Assembly: GCF_004022265.1 (NCBI RefSeq)
Contig: NZ_SAVB01000020.1
Span: 1 to 64,000, forward strand
Direction: 5' to 3'
DNA: 64,000 bases
Source of the DNA: Paenirhodobacter ferrireducens
GTDB lineage: Bacteria > Pseudomonadota > Alphaproteobacteria > Rhodobacterales > Rhodobacteraceae
Positions 45,958 to 55,185 of this stretch are shown here, one piece after another. Position numbers and translations under genes: made by a program. Under the pieces are notes generated by a model. It worked only from the letters and a program-made list of their open reading frames with translations, made no database searches and had not been told where the DNA came from. The first letter of the stretch is position 1, and every line of letters begins with the position of its first letter.

Positions 45958-46298
45958 CTGCCCAATACCTGTCCATGCGCTACACCGAGCGGTTGGGCGA
46001 GGCCGGCATCGAACCATCCGTGGGCAGCGTCGGCGACAGCTACGACAACGCCTTGGCGGAGACGATCAACGGTCTCTTCAAGGCGGAGGTCATCCATTGA
46101 CGCGGGCCGTGGCGGAGCTTCGAGGCCGTTGAATATGCCACCCTCGAATGGGTCGACTGGTTCAACAACCGCCGCCTGCTCGAACCGATCGGAACATCCC
46201 GCCGGCGGAAGCGGAGGCAAACTTCTACGCCGCTCTGGAAACTGAAGACATGGCCGCGTAACTCACCCCAATCAGCCTCCGGCAAACCTGGCGCGGTT
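45958..46298 (+). mobile_element. IS3-family transposase OrfB fragment with two disabling mutations
   Basis: The C-terminal third of an IS3 (IS51/IS407-like) OrfB: QYLSMRYTERLGEAGIEPS, VGSVGDSYDNALAETINGLF, then a TGA at 46098-46100 where relatives have CGA (Arg). After it the frame continues (GPWRSFEAVEYATLEWVDWF, NNRRLLEPIG) until one base is missing at about 46191 (GGAACATCC instead of GGAAACATCC). The original stop TAA is at 46259-46261 and the element end near 46298. The 5' part is replaced by the IS30 fragment. Confidence 0.85.
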
Positions 46299-46310
46299 CA
46301 CACCGCTTAC

Positions 46311-46487
46311 TCACATCTGGATGGCACTGTCGGAGAAGATCTCGGGGGGGCCGCGCCTGCCGGTCCTGACCGCGTACCACTCCATCTCTGGATCGAACCA
46401 GATCGACGGGAAGCCGCGTCGCTTGAGCGAGGCGTTGTAGCTGGGCCAGTTCGTCGGGCGATAGCGGGAGGTGTCAGGCTTCGGCAT
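46311..46487 (-). mobile_element. IS5-family transposase fragment (N-terminus only)
   Basis: A 58-codon frame from the ATG at 46487: MPKPDTSRYRPTNWPSYNAS, LKRRGFPSIWFD, then FSDSAIQ, the standard N-terminus of IS5-type transposases. Similarity ends at about 46324, where the IS3 remnant joins, and the frame stops two codons later. So the IS3 element cut into an older IS5 copy. Confidence 0.8.
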
Positions 46488-46746
46488 GTGACTGACCTAA
46501 CCCTACGGATTCCCGAACTGAATCCCTCTCACCGATATGTGCAACAAACCCGCTCGGGAGCAAACCAGATCGTCAGCGAGCCGAGGCACATGAGCGCTTC
46601 ATGATCGCCCCCGGTTCTTGACCTTGCGGGGCGGGCGGGTCGGCCCGCTCCCGCCCGCCAGCTCTCACACCGGAGTCAGATGATGAACCCAGAGCAGGTT
46701 TTGCACAACAGCGCCGATCGCGCCATCAGACGGTGGGATCAAGCCC
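46488..46746. other. Non-coding island edge with one hairpin
   Basis: No gene seen. A 10-bp GC hairpin is at 46630-46659. Short motifs (GTGCAACAAACCCGCTCGG, GGTTTTGCACAACAGC) look like decayed IS ends, but I cannot prove it. Confidence 0.4.
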
Positions 46747-47541
46747 CTAGAACTCGAGCGAATTGCGCTCCCGGTAGCCTTGCAGGAAGCTCTGCAGACG
46801 CGGATCGGCGGCGTCGTGGAAGACCTCCCGCGGCGAACCGACGGCCACGATCTCGCCCCGCTCCATGAAGACCACGCGATCGGCGACATGGGCGGCAAAG
46901 CCCATCTCATGGGTCACCACGACCATCGTCATGCCCTCGCTCGCAAGCTGCTTCATCACTCCCAGCACCTCGCCCACCAGTTCGGGGTCAAGCGCGCTTG
47001 TCGGCTCATCGAACAGCATGATGCGCGGCTGCATCGCGATCGCGCGGGCGATCGCCACGCGCTGCTGCTGACCGCCCGACAGCCGGCTCGGGTGATTGGC
47101 CTCCTTGTCGGCCAGCCCCACCTTGGCCAGCGCCTCGCGCGCCCGCACCTCGGCCTCGGGGCGCGAGAAGCCGCGCACCCGCTCGAGCCCCTCGGCGACG
47201 TTTTGCAGGGCCGTCATGTGCGGCCAGAGGTTGAACTGCTGGAACACCATGCCGATGTCGCGGCGCATCTCGCGCAGCCGCCGCGCCGACATCCGCCGCC
47301 CGCCGGGAGTTTCATAGCCGATCAGCTGATCGTCGATGCGCACCTCGCCGCTGTCGTAATCCTCGAGGAAATTCAGGCAGCGCAGCAGCGTCGACTTGCC
47401 CGAGCCGGAGGGGCCGATCAGGCAGGTCACCTTGCCCGGCGGGATATCGAGGTCGACGTCGCGCAGCGCATGGAAGGTGCCGTAGTATTTGTTCACCTTG
47501 CGCATCGAGGCGGCGGCGGGGGAAGAGGAAAGCGTGGTCAT
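46747..47541 (-). CDS. Polar amino acid ABC transporter ATP-binding protein
   Basis: A 264-aa ATPase of the GlnQ/HisP class: Walker [31 protein letters not shown], signature [14 protein letters not shown], Walker [16 protein letters not shown]. Last gene of a four-gene amino-acid uptake operon; starts 3 bases after the preceding permease. Confidence 0.93.
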   Translation of the reverse strand: MTTLSSSPAAASMRKVNKYYGTFHALRDVDLDIPPGKVTCLIGPSGSGKSTLLRCLNFLEDYDSGEVRIDDQLIGYETPGGRRMSARRLREMRRDIGMVFQQFNLWPHMTALQNVAEGLERVRGFSRPEAEVRAREALAKVGLADKEANHPSRLSGGQQQRVAIARAIAMQPRIMLFDEPTSALDPELVGEVLGVMKQLASEGMTMVVVTHEMGFAAHVADRVVFMERGEIVAVGSPREVFHDAADPRLQSFLQGYRERNSLEF

Positions 47542-47544
47542 CGG

Positions 47545-48204
47545 TCAGCTCCGCTCGAGCAGGTAGTGGGTGAAGCGCCGCTCGAGGCGGCGGCCGAGGC
47601 GCGAGATCACCTCGACAAAGCCCCAGAAGAACAGGGCGAGAATGAGGATCGGCTCGACGAAGGCGAAGGTCTCGCTCATCATCGTCTGGGTCTGGAACAT
47701 GATCTCGGGCACGGTAATCATCGACAGGATCACCGTTTCCTTGGTGAGGATGATGGCAAAGTTCACCAGCGCCGGCAGCGCCGAGACCATCATCACCGGC
47801 ACCATGATCCGCCGCACGATCACCCCGTCGGTAAAGCCCATGGCGCGGGCGGCCTCGATCTGCCCCTTCGGCACGGCATCGAAACCGGCGCGCAGGATCT
47901 CGGTGAAATAGGCGCTGCCATAGATGGTGAGCCCGAGCACGCCGGCGGGCAGCGCATCGAGCCGCAGCCCGATCAGCGGGCCGCCGTAATAGAGCACGAA
48001 AAGCTGCACGAGGAAGGGCGTGCCGCGGATGAACTCGACATAGGCGCGGATCGGCCAGGCAAGGCGTTTCGGCCCGAAGCGGCGCAGCAGTTCGATGGCG
48101 AAGCCGAGCGCGAAGCCCAGCAGCGTGCCAAGCGCCCAGGTGAACAGCGTCATGCCGAAGCCGGTCAGCAGATCGGGGCCATAACGGTGCAGCAGATCAG
48201 GCAT
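47545..48204 (-). CDS. Amino acid ABC transporter permease
   Basis: A 219-aa HisMQ-type permease with five membrane helices. Conserved YVEFIRGTPFLVQLFVLYYG and the EAA-like loop GQIEAARAMGFTDGVIVRRI are present. The start ATG at 48204 overlaps the stop of the other permease (TGATG). Confidence 0.92.
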   Translation of the reverse strand: MPDLLHRYGPDLLTGFGMTLFTWALGTLLGFALGFAIELLRRFGPKRLAWPIRAYVEFIRGTPFLVQLFVLYYGGPLIGLRLDALPAGVLGLTIYGSAYFTEILRAGFDAVPKGQIEAARAMGFTDGVIVRRIMVPVMMVSALPALVNFAIILTKETVILSMITVPEIMFQTQTMMSETFAFVEPILILALFFWGFVEVISRLGRRLERRFTHYLLERS

Positions 48205-48851
48205 CAGTAGGCGAGCCTCCGTTCCAGCAGCCGGCCCGCCTGCGCGATCACCAGGTTGATCGCGAGATAGAGGAAGGCGGCGGCAAGGTAGATTTCGAGC
48301 GGGCGATAGGTGGCGGAGGCGATCGACTGGCTCATCCGGGTGATCTCGACGATCCCGACGACGGTGACGAGCGAACTTGCCTTCACCAGCAAGATCAGCT
48401 CGTTGATGATCGCGGGCAGGCCGATCTTGAGCGCCTGCGGCAGCAGGATGCGCAGCCACAGATCGCGCGGCGCCATGCCGATCGCGGCGGCAGCCTCGGC
48501 CTGGCCCCTCGGAATGGCGTTGAGCGCACCGCGCAGCACCTCGGACAGGTAGGCGGCGGCGCACAGGCCGACGGTCAGCACTGCGGCCACCAGCGCGGGC
48601 ACGTTGATGCCGATCACCGGCAGCAGATAGAAGGCGACGAGCAGCTGGATCAACAGCGGCACACCGCGGAAGAAGCTGACGTAAAGCGCGGCGGCCCGGC
48701 GCAGCCAGACCCGGCGCGACAGCGCCCCGGCACAGACCACGGCGCCGACCAGCAGCCCCTGCGCGCAGCCCAGCACCGAGATCAGCAGCGTATAGCGTGC
48801 CGCGCCGATCAGCACCGGCAGATTGTCGAAGATCGTCTGGAACGAGAACAT
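48204..48851 (-). CDS. Amino acid ABC transporter permease
   Basis: A 215-aa HisMQ-type permease, partner of the one downstream. Marks are YVSFFRGVPLLIQLLVAFYL and RGQAEAAAAIGMAPRDLWLRI. With the binding protein 49 bp upstream it forms the usual heterodimeric import channel. Confidence 0.92.
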   Translation of the reverse strand: MFSFQTIFDNLPVLIGAARYTLLISVLGCAQGLLVGAVVCAGALSRRVWLRRAAALYVSFFRGVPLLIQLLVAFYLLPVIGINVPALVAAVLTVGLCAAAYLSEVLRGALNAIPRGQAEAAAAIGMAPRDLWLRILLPQALKIGLPAIINELILLVKASSLVTVVGIVEITRMSQSIASATYRPLEIYLAAAFLYLAINLVIAQAGRLLERRLAY

Positions 48852-48900
48852 TGCCGCCTCTCGGAAAGAGCGGGCCGGTCAGACCGGCCCGCGGGTTGCA

Positions 48901-49713
48901 TCAGAGCTGCGGCATCTCTTGCGGCAGCTCGGTCGCAGCGCCGAACCACTTTTCCTGCAGCGCCTTCATCCGGCCGTCGTCCTCGATCTTCTTGATCGCC
49001 TCGTTGATCGCGGCGATCAGCGTGTCGCCCTCCCCCTTGCGCGCGACGAAGGCGAAATAGGTGGGCTTGCCGAACGGCGGATTGACCACGGCGAAATCCG
49101 CCGGCCGGGTCTTGGCGAGATAGTTCAGCAGCGGCGCCGAGCCCGCCACCGCGTCGAGACGCCCGGTCATCAGGTCGGCATAGGCCTCGTCCGGCGTGCC
49201 GTAGCCCTTGATGGTGATGCCGCCGATCTTGTCGCTGAAGGCCTGCAGCTGGATTTCCTGTGCGGTGCCCTTCTGGGTGCCGACGGTCTTGCCCTTGGCG
49301 TCCTCGGGCGTGCTCAGCGGCCCGCCCTTGCGCTGGACGAAGGCGACCGTGGCATCCGAGATCGGCAGGGTGAAGGCATAGCGCTCGGCGCGCTCGGCGG
49401 TCATCGTCACCGGAGCGAGCACGAAGTCGAACTTCTTCACCTCGAGCCCGGGCAGGATCGAGGTCCAGGGCAGGTCCTGATATTCCGGCGTCACGCCCAG
49501 CTCCTTGGCGATCTCGTCGAAGAGGTCGCGGTCGAAGCCGACGTATTCACCGTTCTCGAGCATGTCGAAGGGCGCATAGTGCATCTCCGTCGCGGCGACG
49601 ATCTTGCCGGCGGCCTTGATGTCGGCAAGCTGGTCGGCCAGCGCGCCGGTGGCGGCGAGGGTGAGCGCCGAAAGGCCGAAGAGGGCCGATTTCAGCGAGG
49701 TCTGGAAGGTCAT
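48901..49713 (-). CDS. Amino acid ABC transporter substrate-binding protein
   Basis: A 270-aa periplasmic protein (SBP_bac_3 type) with a signal peptide ending GALA. Ligand-site blocks: ATEMHYAPFDMLENGEYVGFD, APVTMTAERAERYAFTLPI and GTQKGTAQE. Ligand not identifiable; the location just after the hut operon makes histidine or urocanate-related amino acids plausible. ATG at 49713 chosen, with GGAGAG upstream. Confidence 0.9.
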   Translation of the reverse strand: MTFQTSLKSALFGLSALTLAATGALADQLADIKAAGKIVAATEMHYAPFDMLENGEYVGFDRDLFDEIAKELGVTPEYQDLPWTSILPGLEVKKFDFVLAPVTMTAERAERYAFTLPISDATVAFVQRKGGPLSTPEDAKGKTVGTQKGTAQEIQLQAFSDKIGGITIKGYGTPDEAYADLMTGRLDAVAGSAPLLNYLAKTRPADFAVVNPPFGKPTYFAFVARKGEGDTLIAAINEAIKKIEDDGRMKALQEKWFGAATELPQEMPQL

Positions 49714-49778
49714 GTGTCTCTCCTGTCGTCGGGGCTGGTTGCGATCGGTGCCGCGCCCCTTAGGCACCGACTGTGGAA

Positions 49779-49800
49779 CCGGCGCCGGGCCCGGCGCCGG
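49779..49800 (-). terminator. Hairpin after hutD
   Basis: An uninterrupted 22-base palindrome (11-bp arms 49779-49789/49790-49800) six bases after the hutD stop. It likely separates the hut transcript from the ABC transporter operon. No T-run. Confidence 0.55.
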
Positions 49801-49806
49801 AAATCG

Positions 49807-50352
49807 TCAAAGCGCCCGCAGCCCCACGGCCAGAAGCGCCCCGGTGCCGCGCAGCCCCGCAAGGTCTTCCTGCGGATCGGCGCGCAAAACCGTGCCATGC
49901 GCAAGGGCCAGACCGCTATCGAGCGTCGATTCCGCCCGCGCGATCAACAGCATCGTCCCCTGCGGCGCGACTTCGCCCGTTCGCAGGGCAGTCACGCGAT
50001 GACCGAAGGCCCCGCGCCGTGTCATCACGTTGAGGTCGATCACCGGCCCCTGCACAAGACGCGCCTGTACCGCCGCTTCGCCCGGAAAGGCAAGCGGCGG
50101 CGCAGCCGCGTCGAGCGCGACCGTACCCCCGGCGGCGAAGTCGAGCAACATCGCCCCCGACAGCACGCTCAGCGTGCGGTCGATGCCCGCAAAGGCCGAG
50201 AACGGGCCATCCGCCGCCACCTCGGCCATGCTCACGCGCCAGCCGAAGGCGTCGAAACCGGCGCCCTCGGGAGAGGCGGCGATCTCCCAGGTCCGGCCGC
50301 CGCCGTTCTTCCACGGCTGCGCGGTCAGGTCGTCGCGGCGGATCAGCCTCAT
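49807..50352 (-). CDS. hutD: HutD family protein
   Basis: A 181-aa cupin-like protein: [20 protein letters not shown], then [34 protein letters not shown] and LLDFAAGG. HutD proteins are encoded in many hut operons and are thought to limit or tune pathway flux. Coupled to hutU by a 4-base overlap. The frame is open far upstream as a shadow of hutU. Confidence 0.9.
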   Translation of the reverse strand: MRLIRRDDLTAQPWKNGGGRTWEIAASPEGAGFDAFGWRVSMAEVAADGPFSAFAGIDRTLSVLSGAMLLDFAAGGTVALDAAAPPLAFPGEAAVQARLVQGPVIDLNVMTRRGAFGHRVTALRTGEVAPQGTMLLIARAESTLDSGLALAHGTVLRADPQEDLAGLRGTGALLAVGLRAL

Positions 50353-52043
50353 TTCAGGATGCCGGGCAGGTTCAGCCCGTGTTCGCGCGCGCAGTCCTTC
50401 GCGATCTCGTAGCCTGCATCGGCGTGGCGCATGACGCCGGTCGCCGGGTCGTTCCACAGCACCCGCTCGATGCGACGGTCGGCCTCTTCGGTGCCATCGC
50501 AACAGATCACCATGCCCGAATGCTGCGAGAAGCCCATGCCGACGCCGCCGCCGTGATGCAACGAGACCCAGGTCGCGCCGGAGGCGGTGTTGAGCAGCGC
50601 GTTCAGCAGCGGCCAGTCCGAGACCGCATCCGAACCGTCCTTCATCGCCTCGGTCTCGCGGTTGGGCGAGGCGACCGAGCCCGAATCGAGGTGGTCGCGG
50701 CCGATCACCACCGGCGCCTTCAGCTCGCCCGTACGCACCATCTCGTTGATCGCGAGGCCGGCACGGTGCCGGTCGCCAAGGCCGATCCACATGATCCGCG
50801 CCGGCAGGCCCTGGAAGGCGATGCGCTCGCGCGCCATGTCGAGCCAGCGGTGCAGATGCGCGTTCTCGGGGAACAGCTCCTTCATCTTTGCATCGGTCTT
50901 GTAGATGTCTTCCGGATCGCCCGAAAGCGCCGCCCAGCGGAACGGCCCGATGCCGCGGCAGAACAGCGGCCGGATATAGGCCGGCACGAAGCCCGGGAAG
51001 GCAAAGGCGTTCTCGAGCCCTTCCTCGAGCGCCATTTGCCGGATGTTGTTGCCGTAATCGAGCGTCGGCACGCCGGCGTTCCAGAAATCGACCATCGCGG
51101 CGACATGCGCCTTCATGCTGGCGCGGGCGGCCTGTTCCACCGCCTTCGGCTCGGTCTCCTGACGCGCGCGCCACTCGGCGACGCTCCAGCCGCGCGGCAG
51201 ATAGCCGTGGATCGGGTCATGCGCCGAGGTCTGGTCGGTGACGATGTCGGGCCGTCCGTTCGGCAGCGCCTCGCCCGCCTTCATCCGGCGCACGATCTCG
51301 GGGAAGATCTCGGCGGCGTTGCCGATCAACGCGACCGATTTCGCCTCGCCCGCCGCGGTCCAGCGCGCGATCATCGCCAGCGCCTCATCGAGCGAATGGG
51401 TCTTCTCGTCGCAATAGCGGGTGCGGATGCGGAAATCGGCACGGGTCTCGTCGCATTCGACGGCAAGGCAGCAGGCGCCGGCCATCACCGCAGCGAGCGG
51501 CTGCGCGCCCCCCATGCCGCCGAGCCCGGCGGTCAGGATCCAGCGGCCCTTGAGCGAGCCGTCGTAATGCTGCCGGCCGGCCTCGGCGAAGGTCTCGTAG
51601 GTACCCTGCACGATGCCCTGCGTGCCGATGTAGATCCACGAGCCCGCGGTCATCTGGCCATACATCGCCAGACCCTTCTTATCGAGCTCGTTGAAATGGT
51701 CCCAGGTGGCCCAGTGCGGCACCAGGTTCGAGTTCGCGATCAGCACCCGCGGCGCATCCGGGTGGGTGCGGAACACGCCGACCGGCTTGCCCGACTGCAC
51801 AAGCAGCGTCTCGTCCGCCTCGAGCTTGCGCAGGCTGTCGCAGATGCGGTCGAAATCTTCCCAGGTGCGGGCCGCGCGGCCGATGCCGCCATAGACCACC
51901 AGCTCGTGCGGGTTCTCGGCGACATCCGGGTGCAGGTTGTTCATCAGCATCCGCAGCGGAGCCTCGGTCAGCCAGCTTTTCGCGCTGATCTCGGTTCCGG
52001 TCGCCGGGAAGATGTCGCGGATGTTGTGACGGGGATTGGTCAT
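50349..52043 (-). CDS. hutU: Urocanate hydratase
   Basis: A 564-aa NAD-cofactor enzyme turning urocanate into imidazolone propionate. It starts [20 protein letters not shown]; typical blocks are [36 protein letters not shown] and the C-terminal [20 protein letters not shown] at 52043 matches the family N-terminus; further upstream codons are not conserved-looking. Confidence 0.97.
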   Translation of the reverse strand: MTNPRHNIRDIFPATGTEISAKSWLTEAPLRMLMNNLHPDVAENPHELVVYGGIGRAARTWEDFDRICDSLRKLEADETLLVQSGKPVGVFRTHPDAPRVLIANSNLVPHWATWDHFNELDKKGLAMYGQMTAGSWIYIGTQGIVQGTYETFAEAGRQHYDGSLKGRWILTAGLGGMGGAQPLAAVMAGACCLAVECDETRADFRIRTRYCDEKTHSLDEALAMIARWTAAGEAKSVALIGNAAEIFPEIVRRMKAGEALPNGRPDIVTDQTSAHDPIHGYLPRGWSVAEWRARQETEPKAVEQAARASMKAHVAAMVDFWNAGVPTLDYGNNIRQMALEEGLENAFAFPGFVPAYIRPLFCRGIGPFRWAALSGDPEDIYKTDAKMKELFPENAHLHRWLDMARERIAFQGLPARIMWIGLGDRHRAGLAINEMVRTGELKAPVVIGRDHLDSGSVASPNRETEAMKDGSDAVSDWPLLNALLNTASGATWVSLHHGGGVGMGFSQHSGMVICCDGTEEADRRIERVLWNDPATGVMRHADAGYEIAKDCAREHGLNLPGILK

Positions 52044-52062
52044 GGTGTGTCCTTTCGGCGCG

Positions 52063-53205
52063 TCAGGCAAGCAGCCGGCCTGCGATGATGTTGCGTTGGA
52101 TTTCGGAAGAGCCCTCGTAGATGCGCATGATGCGCAGGTCGCGGGCGTGACGTTCAAGCGGGAAGTCGCGGGTATAGCCGTAGCCGCCATGGATCTGCAG
52201 CGCGGCATCGGCGATGCGCCCGGCGGCCTCGGTGGCGAACAGCTTGGCTTTCGAGGCCGCGGTGGTGAAGCGCTGATGCGCCTGACGCTGGCGTGCCGCC
52301 TCGTGGCCGAGCAGCTCGGCCGCGCTCAGCTCGGTCGCCATGTCGGCCAGCATCCACTGGATGCCCTGGCGGCTGGCGAGCGGCGCCCCACCGATGATGC
52401 GGCTCTTCGTCCAGTCTCGGGCGGCGGCGAGGGCCGCGCGGGCAATGCCCACCGCCATCGCCGCAACCTCGACACGGCCGTTGTCGAGCACCTGCATCGC
52501 GGTGCGGAACCCCGTGCCCTCGGCACCGAGCCGGTTCGCCTCGGGCACCAGCACGTCGAGGTCGAGTTCCCAGACATGGCCGCCGCGCAGCCCCATGGTC
52601 TGCTCGACCCGCCCCGGGGTGAGGCCGGGCGTGCCCTTCTCGACCACGAAGGCCGAGATCCCGCGATGCCCCGCCGCCGGGTCGGTGACGCAATAGACCA
52701 CGATGAAATCGGCGACGCCGCCGTTCGAGATGAAGCACTTGCGCCCTTTGATCCGCCAGCCGTCGCCCTCGCGGGTGGCACGGGTACGCATGTCAGCCGG
52801 GTCCGATCCGGCGTTCGGCTCGGTCAGACCGAAGGCGCCGAGCAGCCGGCCCTCGGCCGCCGCCGGCAGCAAGCGCGCGCGCAGCGCGTCATCGCCGCCG
52901 ATGAGCAGGCTGTCGGTGGCGAGGAAATGAGCGGTCAGCGCCGAGACGGTCGAGCCGCAGCCGCCCGCCACCGTCGCCACCGCCTCGAACAGCGCATGCG
53001 CCGAGATCTCCGCCCCGCCCCAGCGTTCGGGCAGGTTCGCGCCCATCATCCCGGTTTCGGCGAGCGCGGCGAGTTGCGCGTGCACGAAGGCGCCGCTCTC
53101 GTCGGTCGCCGCGGCCTGCGGGGCCAGCACCTCGGCCGAGAACCGGGCGAGGGTGTCGAGGAAAATCCGCTCCTCGTCGCCGAGCAGGTGGTCAAAATCA
53201 GTCAT
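52063..53205 (-). CDS. Acyl-CoA dehydrogenase embedded in the hut operon
   Basis: A 380-aa flavoprotein of the short/branched-chain acyl-CoA dehydrogenase type. FAD-binding blocks are [15 protein letters not shown] and [14 protein letters not shown]; the likely catalytic base is E364 in [11 protein letters not shown]. The C-terminal part differs from glutaryl-CoA dehydrogenase. It overlaps the CoA-transferase gene by 8 bases and lies 19 bases before hutU. No textbook histidine step needs it. The substrate is unknown; a CaiA-like partner role to the CaiB-type gene is plausible. Confidence 0.9.
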   Translation of the reverse strand: MTDFDHLLGDEERIFLDTLARFSAEVLAPQAAATDESGAFVHAQLAALAETGMMGANLPERWGGAEISAHALFEAVATVAGGCGSTVSALTAHFLATDSLLIGGDDALRARLLPAAAEGRLLGAFGLTEPNAGSDPADMRTRATREGDGWRIKGRKCFISNGGVADFIVVYCVTDPAAGHRGISAFVVEKGTPGLTPGRVEQTMGLRGGHVWELDLDVLVPEANRLGAEGTGFRTAMQVLDNGRVEVAAMAVGIARAALAAARDWTKSRIIGGAPLASRQGIQWMLADMATELSAAELLGHEAARQRQAHQRFTTAASKAKLFATEAAGRIADAALQIHGGYGYTRDFPLERHARDLRIMRIYEGSSEIQRNIIAGRLLA

Positions 53206-54394
53206 CTGTCGTCTCCGTCACGATCCCCGCGGCAATCAGCCCGTCGATCTGTTTCCTGCTCAGCCCCAGCCCCTCGAGCACCGCGCGGGTCTGCCCGCCA
53301 AGCGCCGGGGCGCCGGTCGCAGCCAGCGGCGCGGCGCCGTCGAAGCGGACCGGCTGGCCCACCACCGGCGCCGTGCCAAGCGCGTGATGCGGCAAGGCGG
53401 TCACCAGCGCGCGGGCGCGGGCGTGCTCCGAGGCAAGCTGCTGCGCCAGCGTCAGGATCGGCGCCGTGGGCACCTGCGCCGCGGCCAGCGCCGCAACCAC
53501 CGCGTCGGTGGAATGCTGCGCCGTCCAGCCCTCGATCAGCGCGCGCAGCGCGGGTTCATGCGTGGTGCGCAGCTCGTCGGAGGCAAAGCGCGGGTCCGCG
53601 GCCGCCTCGGGCGCACCGATCACGGCGCAAAGCGCGGCGAACTGGCGGCTGCCCAGCACCGCGATGATCGCATGGCCATCGGCAGTGCGGAAGGCGCCGA
53701 AGGGGGTGGACAGCGGATGGCGGTTGCCGACCCGCGCCACCGGCACGCCGGCATAGAGGTGGAGCGCATGGCTTGTCGGCAGCATCGCGACGAGGCAATC
53801 CACCATCGCCACGTCGAGTGCCGCGCCACACCCGGTCTGACCGCGCCCGACCAGCGCGGCAAGGATCGCGATCACCGCGTAAAGACCGGCCGCCACGTCG
53901 CCGAGCGCCTCGCCGACCTTCAGCGGCGCGCCGTCCTCCTCGCCGGTCGCAGCCATCCAGCCCGACATCGCCTGCGCCACGAGGTCATAGGCGGGCAGCC
54001 CGGCGGCCGGCCCCTGCTGGCCGAAGCCCGAGATCGAGCAATAGACGAGGCCGGGATTGGCCGCACGCAGCGCCTCAGCGCCAAGACCGAGCCGCGCGGC
54101 AACACCGGGGCGGAAGTTCTCCACCACCACGTCGCAGCGGGCAGCAAGGTCACGCGCCAGCGCCTGGCCCTCGGGCGTCTTCAGATCGACGACGACCGAG
54201 GCCTTGCCGCGGTTCGTCAGGGTGAAAAGCGCCGACTGCCCCGCGGTGAACGGGCCGATGTGGCGATAGTCGTCGCCCTGCGGCGGTTCGAGCTTGATCA
54301 CCTCGGCGCCGAGATCGGCAAGGATCGCGGTGGCGAAGGGCCCCGCGAGCACCCGCGTCAGGTCGAGGATGCGCAGTCCGGCAAGCGGTTTCAT
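53198..54394 (-). CDS. CaiB/BaiF family (class III) CoA-transferase embedded in the hut operon
   Basis: A 398-aa enzyme: GLRILDLTRVLAGPF at the N-terminus, NRGKASVVVDLKT, VVVENFRPGVAARLGL, and the likely catalytic aspartate D166 in KVGEALGDVAAGLYA. Class III transferases move CoA from an acyl-CoA to a related acid. Start overlaps the hutG stop by four bases, so it is co-translated with hut genes. It is likely to act with the acyl-CoA dehydrogenase that follows. Confidence 0.92.
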   Translation of the reverse strand: MKPLAGLRILDLTRVLAGPFATAILADLGAEVIKLEPPQGDDYRHIGPFTAGQSALFTLTNRGKASVVVDLKTPEGQALARDLAARCDVVVENFRPGVAARLGLGAEALRAANPGLVYCSISGFGQQGPAAGLPAYDLVAQAMSGWMAATGEEDGAPLKVGEALGDVAAGLYAVIAILAALVGRGQTGCGAALDVAMVDCLVAMLPTSHALHLYAGVPVARVGNRHPLSTPFGAFRTADGHAIIAVLGSRQFAALCAVIGAPEAAADPRFASDELRTTHEPALRALIEGWTAQHSTDAVVAALAAAQVPTAPILTLAQQLASEHARARALVTALPHHALGTAPVVGQPVRFDGAAPLAATGAPALGGQTRAVLEGLGLSRKQIDGLIAAGIVTETTDD

Positions 54395-55185
54395 CGCGCG
54401 AGCTCCGGCGCAAGCGCGGCGAGCCGGGCGAGGATCCCGGCCAGATGCGGGCGCAGCCGGGCGGCCTTTTCGGTGCTCAGCGTCCAGGGCGCGGCCTCGG
54501 TGGCAAGATGCGTCGATTGTGCCAGCTCCATCTGGATCGCATGCACCCCGGTTTCCGGCCGGCCATAATGGCGGGTGGTCCAGCCCCCCCGGAAACGGCC
54601 GTTCAGCACATGGCTGAAGCCCTCGGCCCCGGCACAGACCGTGCGCGCCGCAGCCTCGATCTGCGGCGCGCAGCTGGTGCCGCCGGCAGTGCCGATGTTG
54701 AAATCGGGCAAGGTGCCCTCGAAGAGGAAGGGGATATGGCTGCGGATCGAGTGGCAGTCGTAGAGGATCGCCACGCCGTGCCGCGCCTTCACCCGCGCGA
54801 TCTCGGCCGCGAGGGCCGCGTGATAGGGCGCATGGAAGCGCGCGAGACGATCGGCCACCTCGGCGGCGTCGGGCGCCTCGCCCCAGATCGGCACGCCATC
54901 GAAGTCGGTGGAGGGCACGAGACCCGTGGTGTTCTGCCCGGGATAGAGGCTCTCGTCCTCGGGCCCGCGGTTCGCGTCGATCACATAGCGATGGAAGGTC
55001 GCGCGCACCGTGGTCGCGCCGGGCAGCAGGCCCGCATAGAGCTCATGGACATGCCAGTCGGTATCGGCCAGTTCCTGGCCGCGGGGAGTCAGCCGGGCGC
55101 GGATCTCCTCGGGCAGGAAGGTGCCGGTGTGCGGCAGACCAAGGATCACCGGACCATCGCCCGGGATGACTTCAACGGGGGTCAT
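54391..55185 (-). CDS. hutG: N-formylglutamate deformylase
   Basis: A 264-aa metal-dependent amidohydrolase (FGase family) splitting N-formylglutamate to formate and glutamate. Visible blocks are [48 protein letters not shown] and [14 protein letters not shown]. Together with HutF it gives the five-step histidine pathway. Coupled to hutH by a 4-base overlap. Confidence 0.95.
   Translation of the reverse strand: MTPVEVIPGDGPVILGLPHTGTFLPEEIRARLTPRGQELADTDWHVHELYAGLLPGATTVRATFHRYVIDANRGPEDESLYPGQNTTGLVPSTDFDGVPIWGEAPDAAEVADRLARFHAPYHAALAAEIARVKARHGVAILYDCHSIRSHIPFLFEGTLPDFNIGTAGGTSCAPQIEAAARTVCAGAEGFSHVLNGRFRGGWTTRHYGRPETGVHAIQMELAQSTHLATEAAPWTLSTEKAARLRPHLAGILARLAALAPELAR

Noticed and set aside
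44961-46100. Plus-strand open frame of 379 codons ending in transposase sequence
   Set aside because: Only its last 45 or so codons are transposase; the rest is antisense to the truncated phage-like gene and to the IS30 fragment, so it is a chance fusion.
52063-54394. Glutaryl-CoA dehydrogenase plus glutarate CoA-transferase
   Set aside because: The dehydrogenase ends with the [17 protein letters not shown] and YEGSSEIQ pattern of short/branched-chain enzymes, not the pattern of glutaryl-CoA dehydrogenases. Glutarate is also not an intermediate of the surrounding pathway. Not fully excluded.
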